Positions 8,142 to 21,317 are shown, numbered from the stretch's first letter. The stretch is 64,000 nucleotides of DNA from an uncultured Pantoea sp. (GCA_913778495.1 CAJYVD010000034.1:124001-188000), one strand, 5' to 3'. Notes: generated by a model not told the origin, from the letters alone. Translations and numbers: made by a program.

Positions 8142-9707
8142 ATGCCACTGTCGGGGACGTTTAAACGTCATGCCACCTACGCGCGCCGGGTCGCCTGGCT
8201 GAGCGCGCTAAGCGGACTGGGGTTTTTTCTGCTGTTTGTCACCGTTTTATTGACCTTGACCTGGCATAAACGCATTCAACAGCACGAACAGCTGCTCATC
8301 GAGAGCCGCGACGATCTTCAGCAGGTGATCACCACGCTGGAAGAGACGCTCTCCCCCTTACAGCCCTATTCGGAGCGTCCCTGCGCCAGCGTAAGCCAGG
8401 CATTAACGGCGCACGCCGCGTTTGTCAGTAATTTGCGCGCCATTGTCCTGGTCGATCGCGGTAACGCGTATTGCTCGTCGGCTACCGGCGCGTTTATGCT
8501 GGCGGTTAACCGCATTTCACCCGACTCCAACCTGCAGCGCGAGTTTGATATCCGCTTGCTGGATGGCACGCCGATGCAGCCGATGAAACCGGCGCTGGCG
8601 CTGTGGATGAAGCGTCCCGGTGCAGCCGAGAGCGGCATGCTTGCCACTCTCAACATCACGCTAACGCGCTATCAGCTGCTGGCCTCGTATCACCCTGAAA
8701 TCACGAAGTTAGCGCTGGTGATAGGTGACAAGGCGCTATTGAGCGGCAGCAATCAGGTGATTAACGTTAGTGAGTTGCCCCCCGCCCTCACCACGCTGGC
8801 GGTTAACCATAACGACATCCAGTTTTTGCTCTACGGCAGCACGATCTCATCTGGGGATCTGCGCATGATTTTACTCAGCGGCCTGCTGTTTTCGCTGCTG
8901 ATGGCGGGCACAAGTTGGCTGCTGTTGACGCTGTGCCAGCGGCCTGGCAAAGAAATTTTGCAGGGCATAAAGCGCGGACAGTTTCACGTTGAGTACCAGC
9001 CGTTAGTGCTGGCGCATAACGGTCAGCCCTATGGCGTAGAAGCGCTGCTGCGCTGGCGTCACCCCACTGAGGGCATGATTCCGCCTGACGCGTTTATCAG
9101 CAGTGCCGAGGCGCAAAACCTGATTGTCCCCCTGACGCAACATCTTTTTGCTTTGGTGGCGCGCGATGCCCACACGCTGTGTCAAACGCTACCGCGAGGC
9201 ACCCGCATGAGCCTGAATATCTCGGCCCTGCACCTTGCCGCAGCGAATTTCCGCCAGCACGTACAAACCTGGGTTGACGCCATGCCAGCCGACCATTTCA
9301 GTTACGTGTTTGAAATCACGGAGCGCACCATGGTGGGAGAACACCACGCCGGCGATCATTTCGCCTGGCTGCATCAAAACAACATTAAGCTGGCAATTGA
9401 TGATTTCGGCACCGGCCACAGCGCGCTGCTCTATCTGGAAAAATACCCGTTCGACTACCTGAAAATTGACCGCGGCTTTGTTCAGAGCATCGGTAGAGAG
9501 ACCGTCAACTCCCCGGTGCTGGACGCGGTACTGCTGCTGGCAAAACGGCTCAATCTGAAAACCGTGGCAGAGGGCGTCGAGAGTGCCGATCAGATGACGT
9601 GGCTGGTTAACCACGGTGTAACCCATTTGCAGGGCTATTTATTCAGCCGTCCGTTATGCCCAACAGGGTTGATCAACTATTATCAAAATCCGTCGCTGTT
9701 GGCCTAA
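8142..9707 (+). CDS. pdeN: CSS-motif EAL-domain cyclic-di-GMP phosphodiesterase (PdeN/Rtn-like)
   Basis: A membrane phosphodiesterase predicted to hydrolyse c-di-GMP. One N-terminal TM helix (about residues 15-40) is followed by a periplasmic CSS domain with cysteines in ERPCASV and YCSSATG, and a second TM helix near residue 245. The cytoplasmic EAL domain has GVEALLRWRHP, NISALHLA, EITERTM, DDFGTGHSALLYL, DYLKIDRGFV and TVAEGVES, so the catalytic residues are complete and activity is likely. The CSS disulfide state controls related enzymes in E. coli. The ATG at 8142 has GAGGA at good spacing; an ATG at 8133 lies too close to it. yejA starts 44 nt downstream, as in E. coli where rtn precedes yejA. 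Confidence 0.88.
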   Translation: MPLSGTFKRHATYARRVAWLSALSGLGFFLLFVTVLLTLTWHKRIQQHEQLLIESRDDLQQVITTLEETLSPLQPYSERPCASVSQALTAHAAFVSNLRAIVLVDRGNAYCSSATGAFMLAVNRISPDSNLQREFDIRLLDGTPMQPMKPALALWMKRPGAAESGMLATLNITLTRYQLLASYHPEITKLALVIGDKALLSGSNQVINVSELPPALTTLAVNHNDIQFLLYGSTISSGDLRMILLSGLLFSLLMAGTSWLLLTLCQRPGKEILQGIKRGQFHVEYQPLVLAHNGQPYGVEALLRWRHPTEGMIPPDAFISSAEAQNLIVPLTQHLFALVARDAHTLCQTLPRGTRMSLNISALHLAAANFRQHVQTWVDAMPADHFSYVFEITERTMVGEHHAGDHFAWLHQNNIKLAIDDFGTGHSALLYLEKYPFDYLKIDRGFVQSIGRETVNSPVLDAVLLLAKRLNLKTVAEGVESADQMTWLVNHGVTHLQGYLFSRPLCPTGLINYYQNPSLLA

Positions 9708-9751
9708 CAGGCTCGCTTACCCGCCTGGTGTTCCATGGAGAATCCTCGTTC

Positions 9752-11557
9752 ATGCTGCTGCGCATTGTTACTGCTCTGATTCTAAGCTGCGCGCTTCCCC
9801 TGCAGGCCGCCACCGTGGACGAGAGTCGCGCGTTCGCTAAATTGGGTACGCCTAAATATGGCGTCGATTTCACGCACTATGACTACGTCAATCCCAACGC
9901 GCCAAAAGGCGGCAAGCTCTCAGTAGCGGTCGTCGGCACCTGGGATAACTTCAATCGCTATGCGTCGCGCGGAAATCCCGGCATGGGCACCGAGACCCTG
10001 TATGACGGACTCTTTACCTCATCCGACGACGAACCCGCCAGCTTCTATCCGCTGATTGCGCTGTCGGCGCGCTATCCTGCGGATTTTCGTTGGATGGAGG
10101 TGACGCTTAATCCGCGCGCGCGCTTCCACAATCATCTGCCTGTCACCGCACAGGACGTGGCATTTACCTTTGATAAGTTTATGAAGGAGGGCGTGCCGCA
10201 GTTTCGCGTGGCGTTTCGCGGTGTTGAGGTCAACGCGCTGGATCAGCGTACCGTGCGTATCACCATGCCCAAGCCAGACAAAGACCTGATTCTGAGCTGG
10301 CTGACGCTGCCGGTGCTGCCGCACACCTTCTGGCAGAACAAAAAATTCAACGAACCGCTTGGCTATCCGCCGCTCTCCAGCGGCCCCTATCGCGTCACCG
10401 CGTATAAACAGGGGCAATATATTCAGTATGGCCGCGTCAAGGATTACTGGGCCGCCGATCTGCCGGTTAATCGCGGGCGCTATAACCTCGATACGCTGCG
10501 CTATGACTATTATCTGGATGACAACGTGGCGTTTGAAGCGTTTAAGGCAGGCGCGGTGGATCTGCGTGAAGAAGTTTCGGCGAAAAAGTGGGCCACCCAG
10601 TATCACGGCCGCAACTTCACTCAGCACTTTATCGTGCAGTCCACCACCCCTAATCGCGTGACCACGGATACCCGCTGGCTGGCGTTTAACAACGAAAAGG
10701 CGCTGTTTGCCGACCGCCGGGTGCGTCAGGCCTTAACGCTGGCTTTTGATTTCGAATGGATGAACAAAGCGCTGTTTTACGGCGCCTACCAGCGCGCCAG
10801 CAGTTATTTCCAGAACACCGACTACGCCGCGCAAGGCCTTCCCGACGCTGCACAGCAGCGCGTGCTCGCGCCGTTTAAAGCACAGCTGCCGCCGGCGCTG
10901 TTCACCGAGCCTTACCTACCGCCGCGCTCTGACGGCAACGGATTTAACCGCCCAAACCTGTTGAAGGCTTTGCGCCTGCTGAACGACGCCGGCTGGCACG
11001 TTAAAAATCAGCAATTGGTTAACGATAAAACCGGTCAGGTGTTCCGCTTTGAATTGCTGCTACGCAGCGGGGCACAAAATGACTGGGCGCTGCCGTTCCA
11101 GCACAGCCTGCAGCGTTTGGGGATCAGCATGTCGCTGAGACAAGTCGATAACTCGCAGTTTCTGCGGCGCCTGCGCAACGGCGATTACGATATGATTCAG
11201 ACGCTGTATCAGGCGATGCCGTGGCCTTCCACCAGCCTGCAGACCATCTGGCAATCGCAGTTTATTAACTCCTCATGGAATACGCCGCGCGTGAAGAATC
11301 CGCTGGTGGATAACCTGGTGCAACAGATTGCCGATCGCCAAGGCGATCGCACCGCCCTGCTGCCGCTTGGGCAGGCCCTAGATCGCGTCTTGCTGTGGAA
11401 TGCCTATATGATCCCGATGTGGTATGACGCCGAGCAGCGGCTCGCCTGGTGGGACAAGTACGCCTCGCCTGCGATCAAACCCGCCTACGCCACCGGGCTC
11501 GAAAACTGGTGGTATGACGGCGCGAAAGCCGCCCGGCTACCCGCCGATAAACGTTAA
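9752..11557 (+). CDS. yejA: Periplasmic oligopeptide-binding protein of the Yej ABC transporter
   Basis: Solute-binding protein (601 residues, SBP family 5) for the YejBEF importer, which in E. coli takes up peptides including microcin C. The signal peptide is [18 protein letters not shown], cleaved near residue 20. The mature part shows [19 protein letters not shown]-like [14 protein letters not shown], the [10 protein letters not shown] segment, and the [15 protein letters not shown] region found in YejA/OppA proteins. The start at 9752 gives a clean signal peptide; an earlier in-frame start at 9656 would overlap the EAL gene and add 32 unlikely residues. yejB begins 10 nt after the stop. 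Confidence 0.94.
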   Translation: MLLRIVTALILSCALPLQAATVDESRAFAKLGTPKYGVDFTHYDYVNPNAPKGGKLSVAVVGTWDNFNRYASRGNPGMGTETLYDGLFTSSDDEPASFYPLIALSARYPADFRWMEVTLNPRARFHNHLPVTAQDVAFTFDKFMKEGVPQFRVAFRGVEVNALDQRTVRITMPKPDKDLILSWLTLPVLPHTFWQNKKFNEPLGYPPLSSGPYRVTAYKQGQYIQYGRVKDYWAADLPVNRGRYNLDTLRYDYYLDDNVAFEAFKAGAVDLREEVSAKKWATQYHGRNFTQHFIVQSTTPNRVTTDTRWLAFNNEKALFADRRVRQALTLAFDFEWMNKALFYGAYQRASSYFQNTDYAAQGLPDAAQQRVLAPFKAQLPPALFTEPYLPPRSDGNGFNRPNLLKALRLLNDAGWHVKNQQLVNDKTGQVFRFELLLRSGAQNDWALPFQHSLQRLGISMSLRQVDNSQFLRRLRNGDYDMIQTLYQAMPWPSTSLQTIWQSQFINSSWNTPRVKNPLVDNLVQQIADRQGDRTALLPLGQALDRVLLWNAYMIPMWYDAEQRLAWWDKYASPAIKPAYATGLENWWYDGAKAARLPADKR

Positions 11558-11567
11558 GGAGAGCCGC

Positions 11568-12659
11568 GTGGCGTCCTATTTTTTGCGTAGACTGTTGCTG
11601 GTGATCCCCACGCTGTGGGCCATCATCACACTCAACTTTTTTATCGTGCAGATTGCCCCCGGTGGCCCGGTGGATCAGGCACTGGCCAACGCCCAGTTTG
11701 GTCACAGCAGCGGCTTTGCCAGCGGAGGCGCACCCGCCGCCGGACGGAGCGTGCTGGCAACGGACAATCCCGGTGACAGCCAATATCGCGGCGCACGCGG
11801 GCTTGATCCCGAAGTGATTGCGGAGATCACCCACCGCTACGGCTTTGATAAACCCCTTTTACAGCGCTATGGCGAGATGCTGTGGAACTATCTGCGCTTC
11901 GATTTTGGCGACAGCCTGTTCCGCAGCGCCTCGGTGCTGCAGTTGATCAAAGAGAGTTTACCGGTCTCGATCAGCCTCGGCCTGTGGAGCACGCTGATTA
12001 TCTATCTGGTCTCGATTCCCCTTGGCATCAAAAAAGCCGTGCACAACGGCAGCCGATTCGATATCTGGAGCAGCACCTTTATTATCATCGGCTACTCGGT
12101 GCCAGCATTTTTGTTCGCGATTATGCTGATTGTGCTGTTTGCCGGTGGCAGCTATCTCGACTGGTTTCCACTGCGCGGCCTCACCTCGCCTCAATTCGAT
12201 AGCCTGACGTGGTATGGCAAACTCGGCGATTACCTGTGGCACATCGCGTTGCCGGTGCTGGCTACGGTGATTGGCGGCTTCGCCACGCTGACCATGCTAA
12301 CGAAAAACGCCTTTTTGGATGAGGTGCGCAAACAGTATGTGGTCACAGCGCGCGCCAAAGGCCTTGATGAAAAACGTATTCTTTACGGTCACGTTTTCCG
12401 TAATGCCATGCTGCTGGTGATCGCCGGCTTTCCCGCCACGTTTATCAGCATGTTCTTTACCAGTTCGGTGTTGATTGAAGTGATGTTCTCGCTCAACGGC
12501 TTGGGCCTGCTGGGCTACGACGCCACCATTCAGCGCGACTATCCGGTGATGTTCGGCACGCTGTATATCTTTACGTTGATAGGTTTGATCATGAATATTC
12601 TCAGCGATCTGACGTATACGCTGGTGGATCCGCGCATTGATTTCGAGGGACGCCAATGA
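11568..12659 (+). CDS. yejB: Yej ABC transporter permease subunit B
   Basis: Inner-membrane permease, 363 residues, six predicted TM helices, of the DppB/OppB type. It starts at GTG 11568 (protein [17 protein letters not shown], initiator read as Met) behind a strong AAGGAGA site; upstream ATGs in frame lie inside yejA and are discarded. The insert after TM1 is rich in Gly/Ala/Ser (residues about 42-65). The EAA loop is [21 protein letters not shown]. It ends PRIDFEGRQ, as in the family. The stop overlaps the yejE start in an ATGA, so translation is coupled. Confidence 0.95.
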   Translation: MASYFLRRLLLVIPTLWAIITLNFFIVQIAPGGPVDQALANAQFGHSSGFASGGAPAAGRSVLATDNPGDSQYRGARGLDPEVIAEITHRYGFDKPLLQRYGEMLWNYLRFDFGDSLFRSASVLQLIKESLPVSISLGLWSTLIIYLVSIPLGIKKAVHNGSRFDIWSSTFIIIGYSVPAFLFAIMLIVLFAGGSYLDWFPLRGLTSPQFDSLTWYGKLGDYLWHIALPVLATVIGGFATLTMLTKNAFLDEVRKQYVVTARAKGLDEKRILYGHVFRNAMLLVIAGFPATFISMFFTSSVLIEVMFSLNGLGLLGYDATIQRDYPVMFGTLYIFTLIGLIMNILSDLTYTLVDPRIDFEGRQ

Positions 12660-13677
12660 CGCTGTCACTGATTAACCAGCAGCGCTGGCAGCGCTTTCGC
12701 CACAATCGGCGTGGTTACTGGTCGCTGTGGATTTTCCTGGTGATTTTTATGCTCTCTTTGGGGGCCGAGCTACTGGCCAACAGCCAACCGCTGCTGGTGC
12801 GCTATCAGGCGCGCTGGTATATGCCGCTGCTGCACACCTACAGCGAACGCGATTACGGCGGCGAGTTTGCCACGGCGGCAGATTATCAGGACCCGTGGCT
12901 GCAGCAGCGCATCGCACAGCAAGGTTGGGCAATCTGGGCGCCGATCCGCTTTAGTGACAGCACCATCAACTTCGCCACTCAGGTGCCTTTCCCCTCGCCA
13001 CCTTCTGCGCAAAACTGGCTGGGTACCGATGCTAACGGCGGCGACGTGCTGGCGCGGCTGCTGTATGGCACCCGCGTGTCATTGCTGTTTGGCCTGCTGT
13101 TGACGCTGTTTTCCAGCGTGATTGGCGTGGTGGTCGGCGCGGTTCAGGGCTATTTTGGCGGCCGGGTAGATTTGATCGGTCAGCGCCTGATTGAGGTCTG
13201 GTCCGGCATGCCCTCGCTGTTCCTGCTGATTTTACTTTCCAGCGTGATTCAGCCCGGTTTCGGCTGGCTGCTGCTGGTGACGGTGCTTTTTGGCTGGATG
13301 AGCCTGGTGAGCGTGGTGCGCGCTGAGTTTCTGCGCGCGCGCAATTTTGACTACATCCGCGCCGCCCGCGCGCTGGGCGTCAGCGACGTGCGGATTATGC
13401 TGCGCCATATTTTGCCCAATGCCCTGGTCGCCACGCTGACCTATCTGCCCTTTATCCTGTGTGGCTCGATCACTACCCTCACCTCGCTGGATTTCCTCGG
13501 CTTCGGCTTGCAGGTGGGCTCACCTTCGCTGGGGGAATTGCTGTTGCAAGGTAAAAACAATCTCCAGGCACCGTGGTTGGGTCTTGCCGGTTTCTTCACG
13601 CTCGCGCTGCTGCTGTCGCTGCTGATTTTTATTGGCGAAGCCGTGCGCGATGCCTTTGATCCCAGTCGAGGTCATTG

Positions 13678-13678
<1 letters not shown>
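12656..13678 (+). CDS. yejE: Yej ABC transporter permease subunit E
   Basis: Second permease, 340 residues, of the DppC/OppC type. The N-terminal TM ([18 protein letters not shown]) is followed by a long periplasmic segment with [19 protein letters not shown], then [23 protein letters not shown], the standard entry to the conserved permease core. The EAA loop is [22 protein letters not shown]. The protein ends [13 protein letters not shown]. Overlaps yejB by 4 nt and touches yejF at TGATG. Confidence 0.95.
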
Positions 13679-15258
<1,580 letters not shown>

Positions 15259-15260
15259 TG

Positions 15261-15587
15261 TCAGTGTCCTTCAAAGGTTTCCGCCATGGCCACGCCCTGA
15301 TTTTTCAAACAGCAGCTGGTGGCGCTTTCATCGCCACGCCGAATCAACAGGCACGGCTGGCCTTCATGCTCGGCAATTTTACCGTCCACTTGAATCTGCG
15401 CCAGCGTCTCTTGCAGCTGGTGTAGAATTTCCAGCGCCAGCAGGCCTTCATGGCTCAGTAAGCGCAGCGCCACCAGCCCTTCATCCGCGGTGCCGCTGAG
15501 GGCATCCTGCTGTTCAATTTTCCCTACATGATCCAGCGACCACCGATAAAGCTGCGGTAGACGATGCATAACGGAGAGTTGCAACAT
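15261..15587 (-). CDS. yejG: Conserved protein YejG, function unknown
   Basis: A 108-residue soluble protein matching E. coli YejG (114 residues) along its whole length, for example LQLSVMHRLPQLYRWS at the start and CCLKNQGVAMAE near the end. No catalytic motif or membrane segment is visible. A GGAG ribosome site lies nine bases before the ATG. It faces yejF tail to tail, 2 nt apart. Its role is not established to my knowledge, so none is given. Confidence 0.88.
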   Translation of the reverse strand: MLQLSVMHRLPQLYRWSLDHVGKIEQQDALSGTADEGLVALRLLSHEGLLALEILHQLQETLAQIQVDGKIAEHEGQPCLLIRRGDESATSCCLKNQGVAMAETFEGH

Positions 15588-15916
15588 AGGTCCGGTCTCC
15601 AGAAACGTGTACGGGGTTCACGGCGATGGCTGTAGCGCTAAGTCGGTAAATTGATGTCAAGGCGAGCCTTCGCGTTTTGTTAACGTAGCGCGCTGAAGAT
15701 TTCCTTTTTGCGGGCATCCTCGCATTTAAGCTCATCCTGGCGCGGTTCGCCAGCCATCGACATTCATTTTAGACGCAATTTCTTTACTTTATTTCTTATT
15801 ATTTTTCACAAGAAAGAAACATTTACTCTTATCTGCGGCAGAGGGGCCGCGAAGCAGAGCGTCAGACGAGGCGCAGCAAGTCGACCCGTCTGACGAGCGA
15901 AGCGCAACGCGAAGAG
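15588..15916. other. Intergenic region between yejG and bcr with an inverted repeat
   Basis: No credible gene. The first half should hold the yejG promoter. Around 15770-15835 it is strongly A/T-rich. CGTCAGACG (15860-15868) and CGTCTGACG (15887-15895) form a perfect 9-bp inverted repeat with an 18-nt loop near the end of bcr. It has no T-run, so a role as bcr terminator is uncertain. Confidence 0.5.
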
Positions 15917-17110
15917 TTAATTCGCGCGCGGTGGACGGGAGGCGTAGCTAAACAGGATAAGGGAGAGTGTGGCGCACAGCGCAATGGTACCCACCATGGG
16001 CCAGGCGCTGTTCAGGTTGAACAGTGAGAGCAGCGCCCCCACCAGCGCGCCAACGCCAAAGCGCAGCGTACCCGCCAGTGAAGACGCGGTGCCCGCCATG
16101 TGCGGAAAGGCGTCGAGGATCACCGCCATGGCATTGGAAGAGACCACGGCCACGCAGCCGATAAACATCGCGACGCCAAACACCAGCGGTAAAAATCCCA
16201 GATCGAACGCGCTGACCACCAGGAGCCACAGCCCCATGGAAAATTGAATCAGCAGCCCCAGCCGGAACATCGTCAGCGGACCAAAGCGGCGCACCGCGCG
16301 GCTGTTGATCAGCGTCATAACAAACAGGAACACCACGTTTAGCCCGAAGTAATAACCAAAGTTCTGCGGCGAGACGTGATTGACTTCGATATACACAAAC
16401 GGGCCGGCGTTGAGAAAGGTAAACAGCCCCGCAAACGAGAAGCCACTCGCCAGCATATAGCTAAATGCCCGCTTGTGCCGCACCAGCGTGACAAAATTGC
16501 CCAAGGTGGTGCGCAAATGAAAACGCTGGCGCTGTTCCGGTTTTAGCGTCTCACGAATTTGCGTCACCACCAGCACGGTGGTGACCAGCGCGGCCAGCGA
16601 CAGCGCCCAGAAAATGGCGTGCCAGTTCCACAGCAGTAACAGCCAGCCACCGATGATCGGTGCCAGCAGCGGCGCGATGGTGGTGATTAACATCACAAAC
16701 GACATCATGCGCGAGAAGTCCTCTTTAGAGTAACTGTCGCGCATCAGGGCGTTAATTACTACGCTTGCGGCCGCCGCGGATAAACCGTGCAGAAAGCGCA
16801 TCAAGATCAGCTGATCGATGGACTGCGAGAGCGCACAGGCCCCGGCCGCGCAGGCAAAGATCAGCGTTCCCAACACAATCACCGGCTTGCGGCCATAGCT
16901 GTCGGCCAGCGGCCCGTACACCAGCTGTCCGATGGCGAACCCCAGGATATAGAGGTTGAGCGTCATCTGTACGCTGCCCGGCGCGACGCCAAATTCACGC
17001 GCAATTTGCGGCATGGCAGGCAAATACATATCAATGGAGAGCGGCATCAGCATGGCCAGCAACCCCAGTATCACCACCAAGCCCGCCGGTGAATTTTTTT
17101 CCTTACGCAC
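15917..17110 (-). CDS. bcr: Bcr/CflA-family multidrug efflux MFS transporter
   Basis: Proton-driven efflux pump of the inner membrane; E. coli Bcr gives resistance to bicyclomycin and sulfonamides when overexpressed and exports small peptides. 397 residues with 12 predicted TM helices. The DHA1 motifs are visible: [17 protein letters not shown] TM1 ([15 protein letters not shown]), motif [16 protein letters not shown], and motif C-like [11 protein letters not shown]. It starts at GTG 17110 behind AGAGGAT at good spacing. rsuA lies 12 nt upstream on the same strand, the same order as in E. coli, so the two are probably one operon. Confidence 0.94.
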   Translation of the reverse strand: MRKEKNSPAGLVVILGLLAMLMPLSIDMYLPAMPQIAREFGVAPGSVQMTLNLYILGFAIGQLVYGPLADSYGRKPVIVLGTLIFACAAGACALSQSIDQLILMRFLHGLSAAAASVVINALMRDSYSKEDFSRMMSFVMLITTIAPLLAPIIGGWLLLLWNWHAIFWALSLAALVTTVLVVTQIRETLKPEQRQRFHLRTTLGNFVTLVRHKRAFSYMLASGFSFAGLFTFLNAGPFVYIEVNHVSPQNFGYYFGLNVVFLFVMTLINSRAVRRFGPLTMFRLGLLIQFSMGLWLLVVSAFDLGFLPLVFGVAMFIGCVAVVSSNAMAVILDAFPHMAGTASSLAGTLRFGVGALVGALLSLFNLNSAWPMVGTIALCATLSLILFSYASRPPRAN

Positions 17111-17122
17111 GGCCTATCCTCT

Positions 17123-17845
17123 TTATTTAGACTGCTTGAGCTCGTCAGGCAGCCCGATGCTGTCGACCTCTTCCTGAGTTAACTCACGGTACTCGCCTTC
17201 ACCCAGCGCATCGTCCAGTACAATGTCGCCAATGCGCTCACGGTGAAGCGCGACCACGTGATTGCCCACCGCGGCGAACATACGCTTGACCTGATGGTAG
17301 CGCCCTTCGCTGAGCGTGACGCGCGCGGCTCTCTCATCCAGAATTTCAAGCTCGGCAGGTTTGGTCAGGGTTTTCTCATTGTGCAGCTGAATCCCGGCGG
17401 CAAACGTCTCCACCAGCGCGGGATCGAGCGGCGCTTCCAGTTCCACCAAATAGCTTTTCGCCAGGTGATGGCGCGGCGAGGTAATGCGGTGCGACCACTG
17501 ACCGTCGTCGGTGAGCAGCACCAAACCGGTGGTATCAATATCCAGGCGGCCCGCGGCGTGCAGCTTGAAGGCCGCAGGCTCATCGATAAAGTAAAGCACG
17601 GTAGGATGATCGGGATCGTCGGTGGAGCAGACGTAGCCTTGCGGCTTGTTCAGCATAAAGTAGCGCGGGCCTTGCTGCACCACCAGCGGATGGCCGTCGT
17701 ACTCGATGGCGTCCTGCGGCTGCACTTTGTACGCGGTGTCACGCACCACTTCGCCATTGAGGGTGATTTTTCTGGCGCGTATTTCACGGCCTGCAATTGC
17801 GCGGCTAACTTCCAGCTGCTGAGAGATGAATTTATCGAGTCGCAT
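17123..17845 (-). CDS. rsuA: 16S rRNA pseudouridine(516) synthase
   Basis: Converts U516 of 16S rRNA to pseudouridine. The 240 residues start with an S4 RNA-binding domain ([21 protein letters not shown]). The catalytic domain has the Asp in [19 protein letters not shown] (near residue 100), the KSYLVEL strand and the [16 protein letters not shown] motif of the RsuA/RluB family. The tail [16 protein letters not shown] is a few residues longer than in E. coli. It is followed by bcr 12 nt later and is divergent from radD, with about 200 bp between them. Confidence 0.95.
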   Translation of the reverse strand: MRLDKFISQQLEVSRAIAGREIRARKITLNGEVVRDTAYKVQPQDAIEYDGHPLVVQQGPRYFMLNKPQGYVCSTDDPDHPTVLYFIDEPAAFKLHAAGRLDIDTTGLVLLTDDGQWSHRITSPRHHLAKSYLVELEAPLDPALVETFAAGIQLHNEKTLTKPAELEILDERAARVTLSEGRYHQVKRMFAAVGNHVVALHRERIGDIVLDDALGEGEYRELTQEEVDSIGLPDELKQSK

Positions 17846-18046
17846 GAATTCGTTTTTTGCCTGTTACTGCGGAGGGAAATGTCACGGTGTTGCATCCCGT
17901 TGCGCCCGGGGCGCAAATGTGTCGAGAGACCCGTAAAAAATGTCTCGGCAGTATAGCCTTTTCCTTCGCCTGCTAACAGTAGGACGCCTGCGTTTCCACG
18001 CCTTTCATGGCATACTGGGTGTCCATTCAGTAAAAAGTAAATCTCG

Positions 18047-19801
18047 ATGTCATTTACGCTCCGTCCTTATCAACAAGAGGCCGTTGACGCCACGCTTGCG
18101 CACTTTCGTCGTCACGCGACGCCTGCGGTGATTGTATTGCCTACCGGTGCCGGTAAAAGCCTGGTGATCGCCGAACTGGCACGCCTGGCGCGCGGCCGCG
18201 TGCTGGTGCTGGCGCACGTGAAAGAGCTGGTTGAGCAGAATCACAGCAAATATCAGGCCTACGGGCTGGAGGCCGATATTTTTGCAGCGGGCCTGCAGCG
18301 CAAAGAGGCGCGCAGCAAGGTGGTATTCGGCAGCGTGCAGTCTGTGGCGCGCAACCTCGACCAGTTCGATAGCGCCTTCTCGCTGGTGATCGTGGACGAG
18401 TGCCACCGCATCGGCGACAGCGAGGAGAGCCAGTATCAGCAGCTGTTCGCCCACCTTCGCCAACACAACCCGTCGCTGCGCCTGCTCGGCCTGACCGCCA
18501 CGCCGTTTCGCCTCGGCAAAGGGTGGATTTATCACTTTCACTATCACGGTATGGTGCGCGGCGATGCACAGGCGATGTTTCGCGATTGCATCTTTGAACT
18601 GCCGCTGCGCTATATGATCAAACATGGCTTTCTCGTACCGCCAGAACGGCTGGATATGCCGGTGGTGCAGTATGATTTCAGCCGTTTAGTGCCGCAGAAC
18701 AGCGGCATCTTCAGCGAAGCCGATCTTAACCGCGAAATTACCCGGCAGCAGCGCATTACGCCGCAAATCATTCGTCAAATCGTTGAGTTTGCTGAGGAGA
18801 GCCGCGGTGTGATGGTGTTTGCCGCCACGGTGGAGCACGCGCAGGAGATCTTGTCGCTGCTGCCGGAAAACAGCGCGCTGATCTCGGCGAATACGCCGGG
18901 TAAAGCGCGCGACCAGATCATCGCGGCATTTAAAGCGCAACAGCTTAAGTTTCTGGTGAATGTCGCCGTGTTAACAACCGGCTTTGATGCGCCGCACGTG
19001 GATTTGATTGCTATCCTGCGCCCCACGGAATCGATCAGTTTGTACCAGCAAATCGTTGGGCGCGGCCTGCGCCTCGCACCGGGAAAAACCCGCTGTGTGA
19101 TTCTGGATTACGCGGGTAATCCGCACGATCTTTTCACGCCTGAAGTGGGCACCCCCAAAGGCGCCAGCGACAATCAGCCGGTGCAGGTGTTTTGCCCCGC
19201 GTGCGGCTTCGCCAATACGTTCTGGGGTAAAGCCACTGAGGATGGCCACGTAATCGAGCATTTTGGTCGCCGCTGTCAGGGCGTGCTGGAAGATGACGAC
19301 GGCGAGCGCGAACAGTGCGACTATCGCTTTCGCTTCAAAAACTGCCCCGACTGCAACGCCGAAAATGATATTGCGGCGCGGCGCTGTCATCAGTGCGCAC
19401 GCGTACTGGTTGATCCTGACGATATGCTCAAGGCCGCCCTGAAACTCAAAGATGCACGCGTGCTGCGCTGCGGCGGCATGACGCTGGAGCAGGGGCACGA
19501 TAGCCAGGGCGAATGGTTGAAAGCCACCTATTACGACGAGGACGGCACCAGCGTCAGCGAGCGCTTTCGTTTACAGACGCCCGCGCAGCGTAAAGCCTTT
19601 GAACACGTGTTTATGCGACCGCACCAGCGCGCGCCCGGCGTGCCGCTGGGCTGGCAAACCGCCGCGGACGTCATCGCCCTGCAGCCGCTGCTGCGCCACC
19701 CCGATTTTGTGGTGGCGCGCGCCAAGGGCCACTTTTGGCAGGTACGCGAAAAAGTGTTCGATTATCAGGGCCGTTTCCGCCGCGCCAACGAAATGCGCTA
19801 A
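18047..19801 (+). CDS. radD: DNA repair helicase-like ATPase RadD
   Basis: Superfamily 2 helicase-like ATPase (formerly YejH) that aids double-strand break repair and works with RecA/SSB in E. coli. 584 residues. The N-terminal RecA fold has Walker [12 protein letters not shown] (about residue 35), the DECH box VDECHRIGD, and [12 protein letters not shown]. The second fold has [18 protein letters not shown] and [14 protein letters not shown] (motif VI). Zinc-binding cysteines follow in [13 protein letters not shown] and [18 protein letters not shown]. Start ATG matches the family N-terminus [13 protein letters not shown]. Monocistronic; rplY has its own promoter immediately downstream. Confidence 0.95.
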   Translation: MSFTLRPYQQEAVDATLAHFRRHATPAVIVLPTGAGKSLVIAELARLARGRVLVLAHVKELVEQNHSKYQAYGLEADIFAAGLQRKEARSKVVFGSVQSVARNLDQFDSAFSLVIVDECHRIGDSEESQYQQLFAHLRQHNPSLRLLGLTATPFRLGKGWIYHFHYHGMVRGDAQAMFRDCIFELPLRYMIKHGFLVPPERLDMPVVQYDFSRLVPQNSGIFSEADLNREITRQQRITPQIIRQIVEFAEESRGVMVFAATVEHAQEILSLLPENSALISANTPGKARDQIIAAFKAQQLKFLVNVAVLTTGFDAPHVDLIAILRPTESISLYQQIVGRGLRLAPGKTRCVILDYAGNPHDLFTPEVGTPKGASDNQPVQVFCPACGFANTFWGKATEDGHVIEHFGRRCQGVLEDDDGEREQCDYRFRFKNCPDCNAENDIAARRCHQCARVLVDPDDMLKAALKLKDARVLRCGGMTLEQGHDSQGEWLKATYYDEDGTSVSERFRLQTPAQRKAFEHVFMRPHQRAPGVPLGWQTAADVIALQPLLRHPDFVVARAKGHFWQVREKVFDYQGRFRRANEMR

Positions 19802-19814
19802 GCGGCGGAATCAT

Positions 19815-19843
19815 TTGCCCCCCTGCCCCGATGCGGCTATAAT
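19815..19843 (+). promoter_or_regulatory. Sigma-70 promoter of rplY
   Basis: TTGCCC (19815-19820), 17-bp spacer, TATAAT (19838-19843). A strong promoter with a perfect -10, about 90 bp before the rplY ATG and directly after the radD stop. Fits the high expression of a ribosomal protein gene. Confidence 0.82.
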
Positions 19844-19930
19844 GCCGCCCGCTTTTGCATTCGTAAAAGCATTTGAATAACCGTTCTGTTGCTGGGTCGC
19901 CTGTAACAGGAATAACGAAGAGATATCACG

Positions 19931-20215
19931 ATGTTCACTATCAACGCAGATGTACGTAAAGAGCAGGGTAAGGGTGCGAGCCGCCGCCTGCGCGCAGCAA
20001 ACAAGTTCCCGGCTATCGTTTATGGCGGAACTGAAGCACCCGTTGCTGTTGAACTGGATCACGATCTGGTCATGAACATGCAGGTTAAGCCTGAGTTCTA
20101 CAGCGACGTGTTGACTCTGGTTGCTGACGGCAAAGAGATCAAAGTAAAAGTTCAGGCTGTTCAGCGTCACCCGTTTAAGCCAAAACTGCACCACATCGAC
20201 TTCGTCCGCGCGTAA
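19931..20215 (+). CDS. rplY: 50S ribosomal protein L25
   Basis: A 94-residue ribosomal protein that binds loop E of 5S rRNA. It has the short, one-domain enterobacterial form (no C-terminal CTC domain). Recognisable stretches are [20 protein letters not shown] at the start, FPAIVYGG, and [20 protein letters not shown] at the end. It stands alone with a strong promoter upstream and a terminator 20 nt after the stop. Downstream lies the convergent yejK, as in E. coli. Confidence 0.97.
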   Translation: MFTINADVRKEQGKGASRRLRAANKFPAIVYGGTEAPVAVELDHDLVMNMQVKPEFYSDVLTLVADGKEIKVKVQAVQRHPFKPKLHHIDFVRA

Positions 20216-20235
20216 TCGCTGCGAGTTGAAAAAAA

Positions 20236-20259
20236 ACGCCGCATTTGCGGCGTTTTTTT
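20236..20259. terminator. Bidirectional terminator between rplY and yejK
   Basis: ACGCCGC/GCGGCGT stem with a 4-nt loop, flanked by eight A on the left and seven T on the right, so it can stop transcripts from rplY (+) and from yejK (-). Confidence 0.9.
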
Positions 20260-20277
20260 ATGGCTGTAGATCAGCCT

Positions 20278-20304
20278 GCCCGACGGGGAAACGTCCCGTC
20301 GGGC
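20278..20304. repeat. Perfect 10-bp inverted repeat next to the yejK stop
   Basis: GCCCGACGGG and CCCGTCGGGC with a 7-nt spacer, 9 nt from the yejK stop. No T-run of its own. It is in tandem with the rplY/yejK terminator and probably helps protect or end the yejK message. Confidence 0.6.
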
Positions 20305-20312
20305 GCGCGGAC

Positions 20313-21317
20313 TTACTGGCCGCCGGTGCGGCGCTGTAACTGATCGCGCAGGTTTGGCGGCGTGCCCTTAATGGTTAAGGTGTCGGTCGCCGGGTCCCAA
20401 AAAATACGCTCGCCCAGCAGCATCGCGTCAAAATTCAGCGTCAAGCCCCCGCCGCTGCCGGCAAATTTGGTTAGCTGGCGAAGCGTACTGCGATCCGCAG
20501 GAAAGTGTTCCTCAAGCGCATAGCCCTGCTCTTCGGTAAAGGCCTGGAAGGTTTTCTCACCCAGCGGCGGCAGTTCGCTGGAGAGATCCTGCAGCGCAAT
20601 CTCCTCGCCGGCCTGCAGCTGTTCATTGCAGTAGCTGTACACTTGCTGGCGATAGTTTTGTCGTTCTGCTTTATCCAGGTTGGATTCCGCACAGTAGTCA
20701 TCTACGGCCTGCAGTAAACCGCGGTTCTGCGCTTTGGTATCCAGCCCCACGCTGGCTCCGAGGAAGTCCATGAAAAAATCCGCCACTTTGCGCCCAACGC
20801 GACCGCGCAGGAAGGTGAGGTAGCGGGTTGAATCAGGCTGCGTTTCCCATTCGGTGAGATCGATGCGCGCCACGATATCGGCGTGGTTAATGTCGAGATA
20901 GTGCGTGCTGCTGATATCCAGCTGCTCGTTGACGCGCATGCTGGACTGGCTGTTCAGTACGGCTATCAGCAGATACTCTACCGCCAGATAACGATAGTGC
21001 AGGAAAAGCACCACGCCGCCTTCGGCAAACGGGTACTTGCTCAACTCGTCGCGCAGGCGTCCGGTGGCGGCGCGGCTGAAAGCCAGAAAGTCATCCTGAC
21101 CCTGACGGCATTGACGCAGCGCCTCGGCCAGTTCGCTCCCCTCGTTGAACAGGCCGTAAGCTTTGCTTTTGGCGCTATAAACGCGGTGCAGCTCTTCGGC
21201 CATCTCTTCGACCGCACGCGTGGCGGGAAGCAGCGTATCGCGTAACACCAGCTCCAGCTGATTCTCATCACGTTTCACTAACTGATGCAGGGCAATCTGG
21301 TCGATATCCAGACTCAT
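20313..21317 (-). CDS. yejK: Nucleoid-associated protein NdpA/YejK
   Basis: A 334-residue nucleoid-associated protein. In E. coli YejK binds DNA and interacts with topoisomerase IV and gyrase. No enzymatic motif is seen; the family is all mixed alpha/beta with conserved [17 protein letters not shown] and [18 protein letters not shown] segments. Start at ATG 21317 ([12 protein letters not shown]) behind AAAGGAG; an upstream in-frame codon at 21356 is ignored because it would pass over this site. Divergent from yejL with about 160 bp between them. Confidence 0.93.
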   Translation of the reverse strand: MSLDIDQIALHQLVKRDENQLELVLRDTLLPATRAVEEMAEELHRVYSAKSKAYGLFNEGSELAEALRQCRQGQDDFLAFSRAATGRLRDELSKYPFAEGGVVLFLHYRYLAVEYLLIAVLNSQSSMRVNEQLDISSTHYLDINHADIVARIDLTEWETQPDSTRYLTFLRGRVGRKVADFFMDFLGASVGLDTKAQNRGLLQAVDDYCAESNLDKAERQNYRQQVYSYCNEQLQAGEEIALQDLSSELPPLGEKTFQAFTEEQGYALEEHFPADRSTLRQLTKFAGSGGGLTLNFDAMLLGERIFWDPATDTLTIKGTPPNLRDQLQRRTGGQ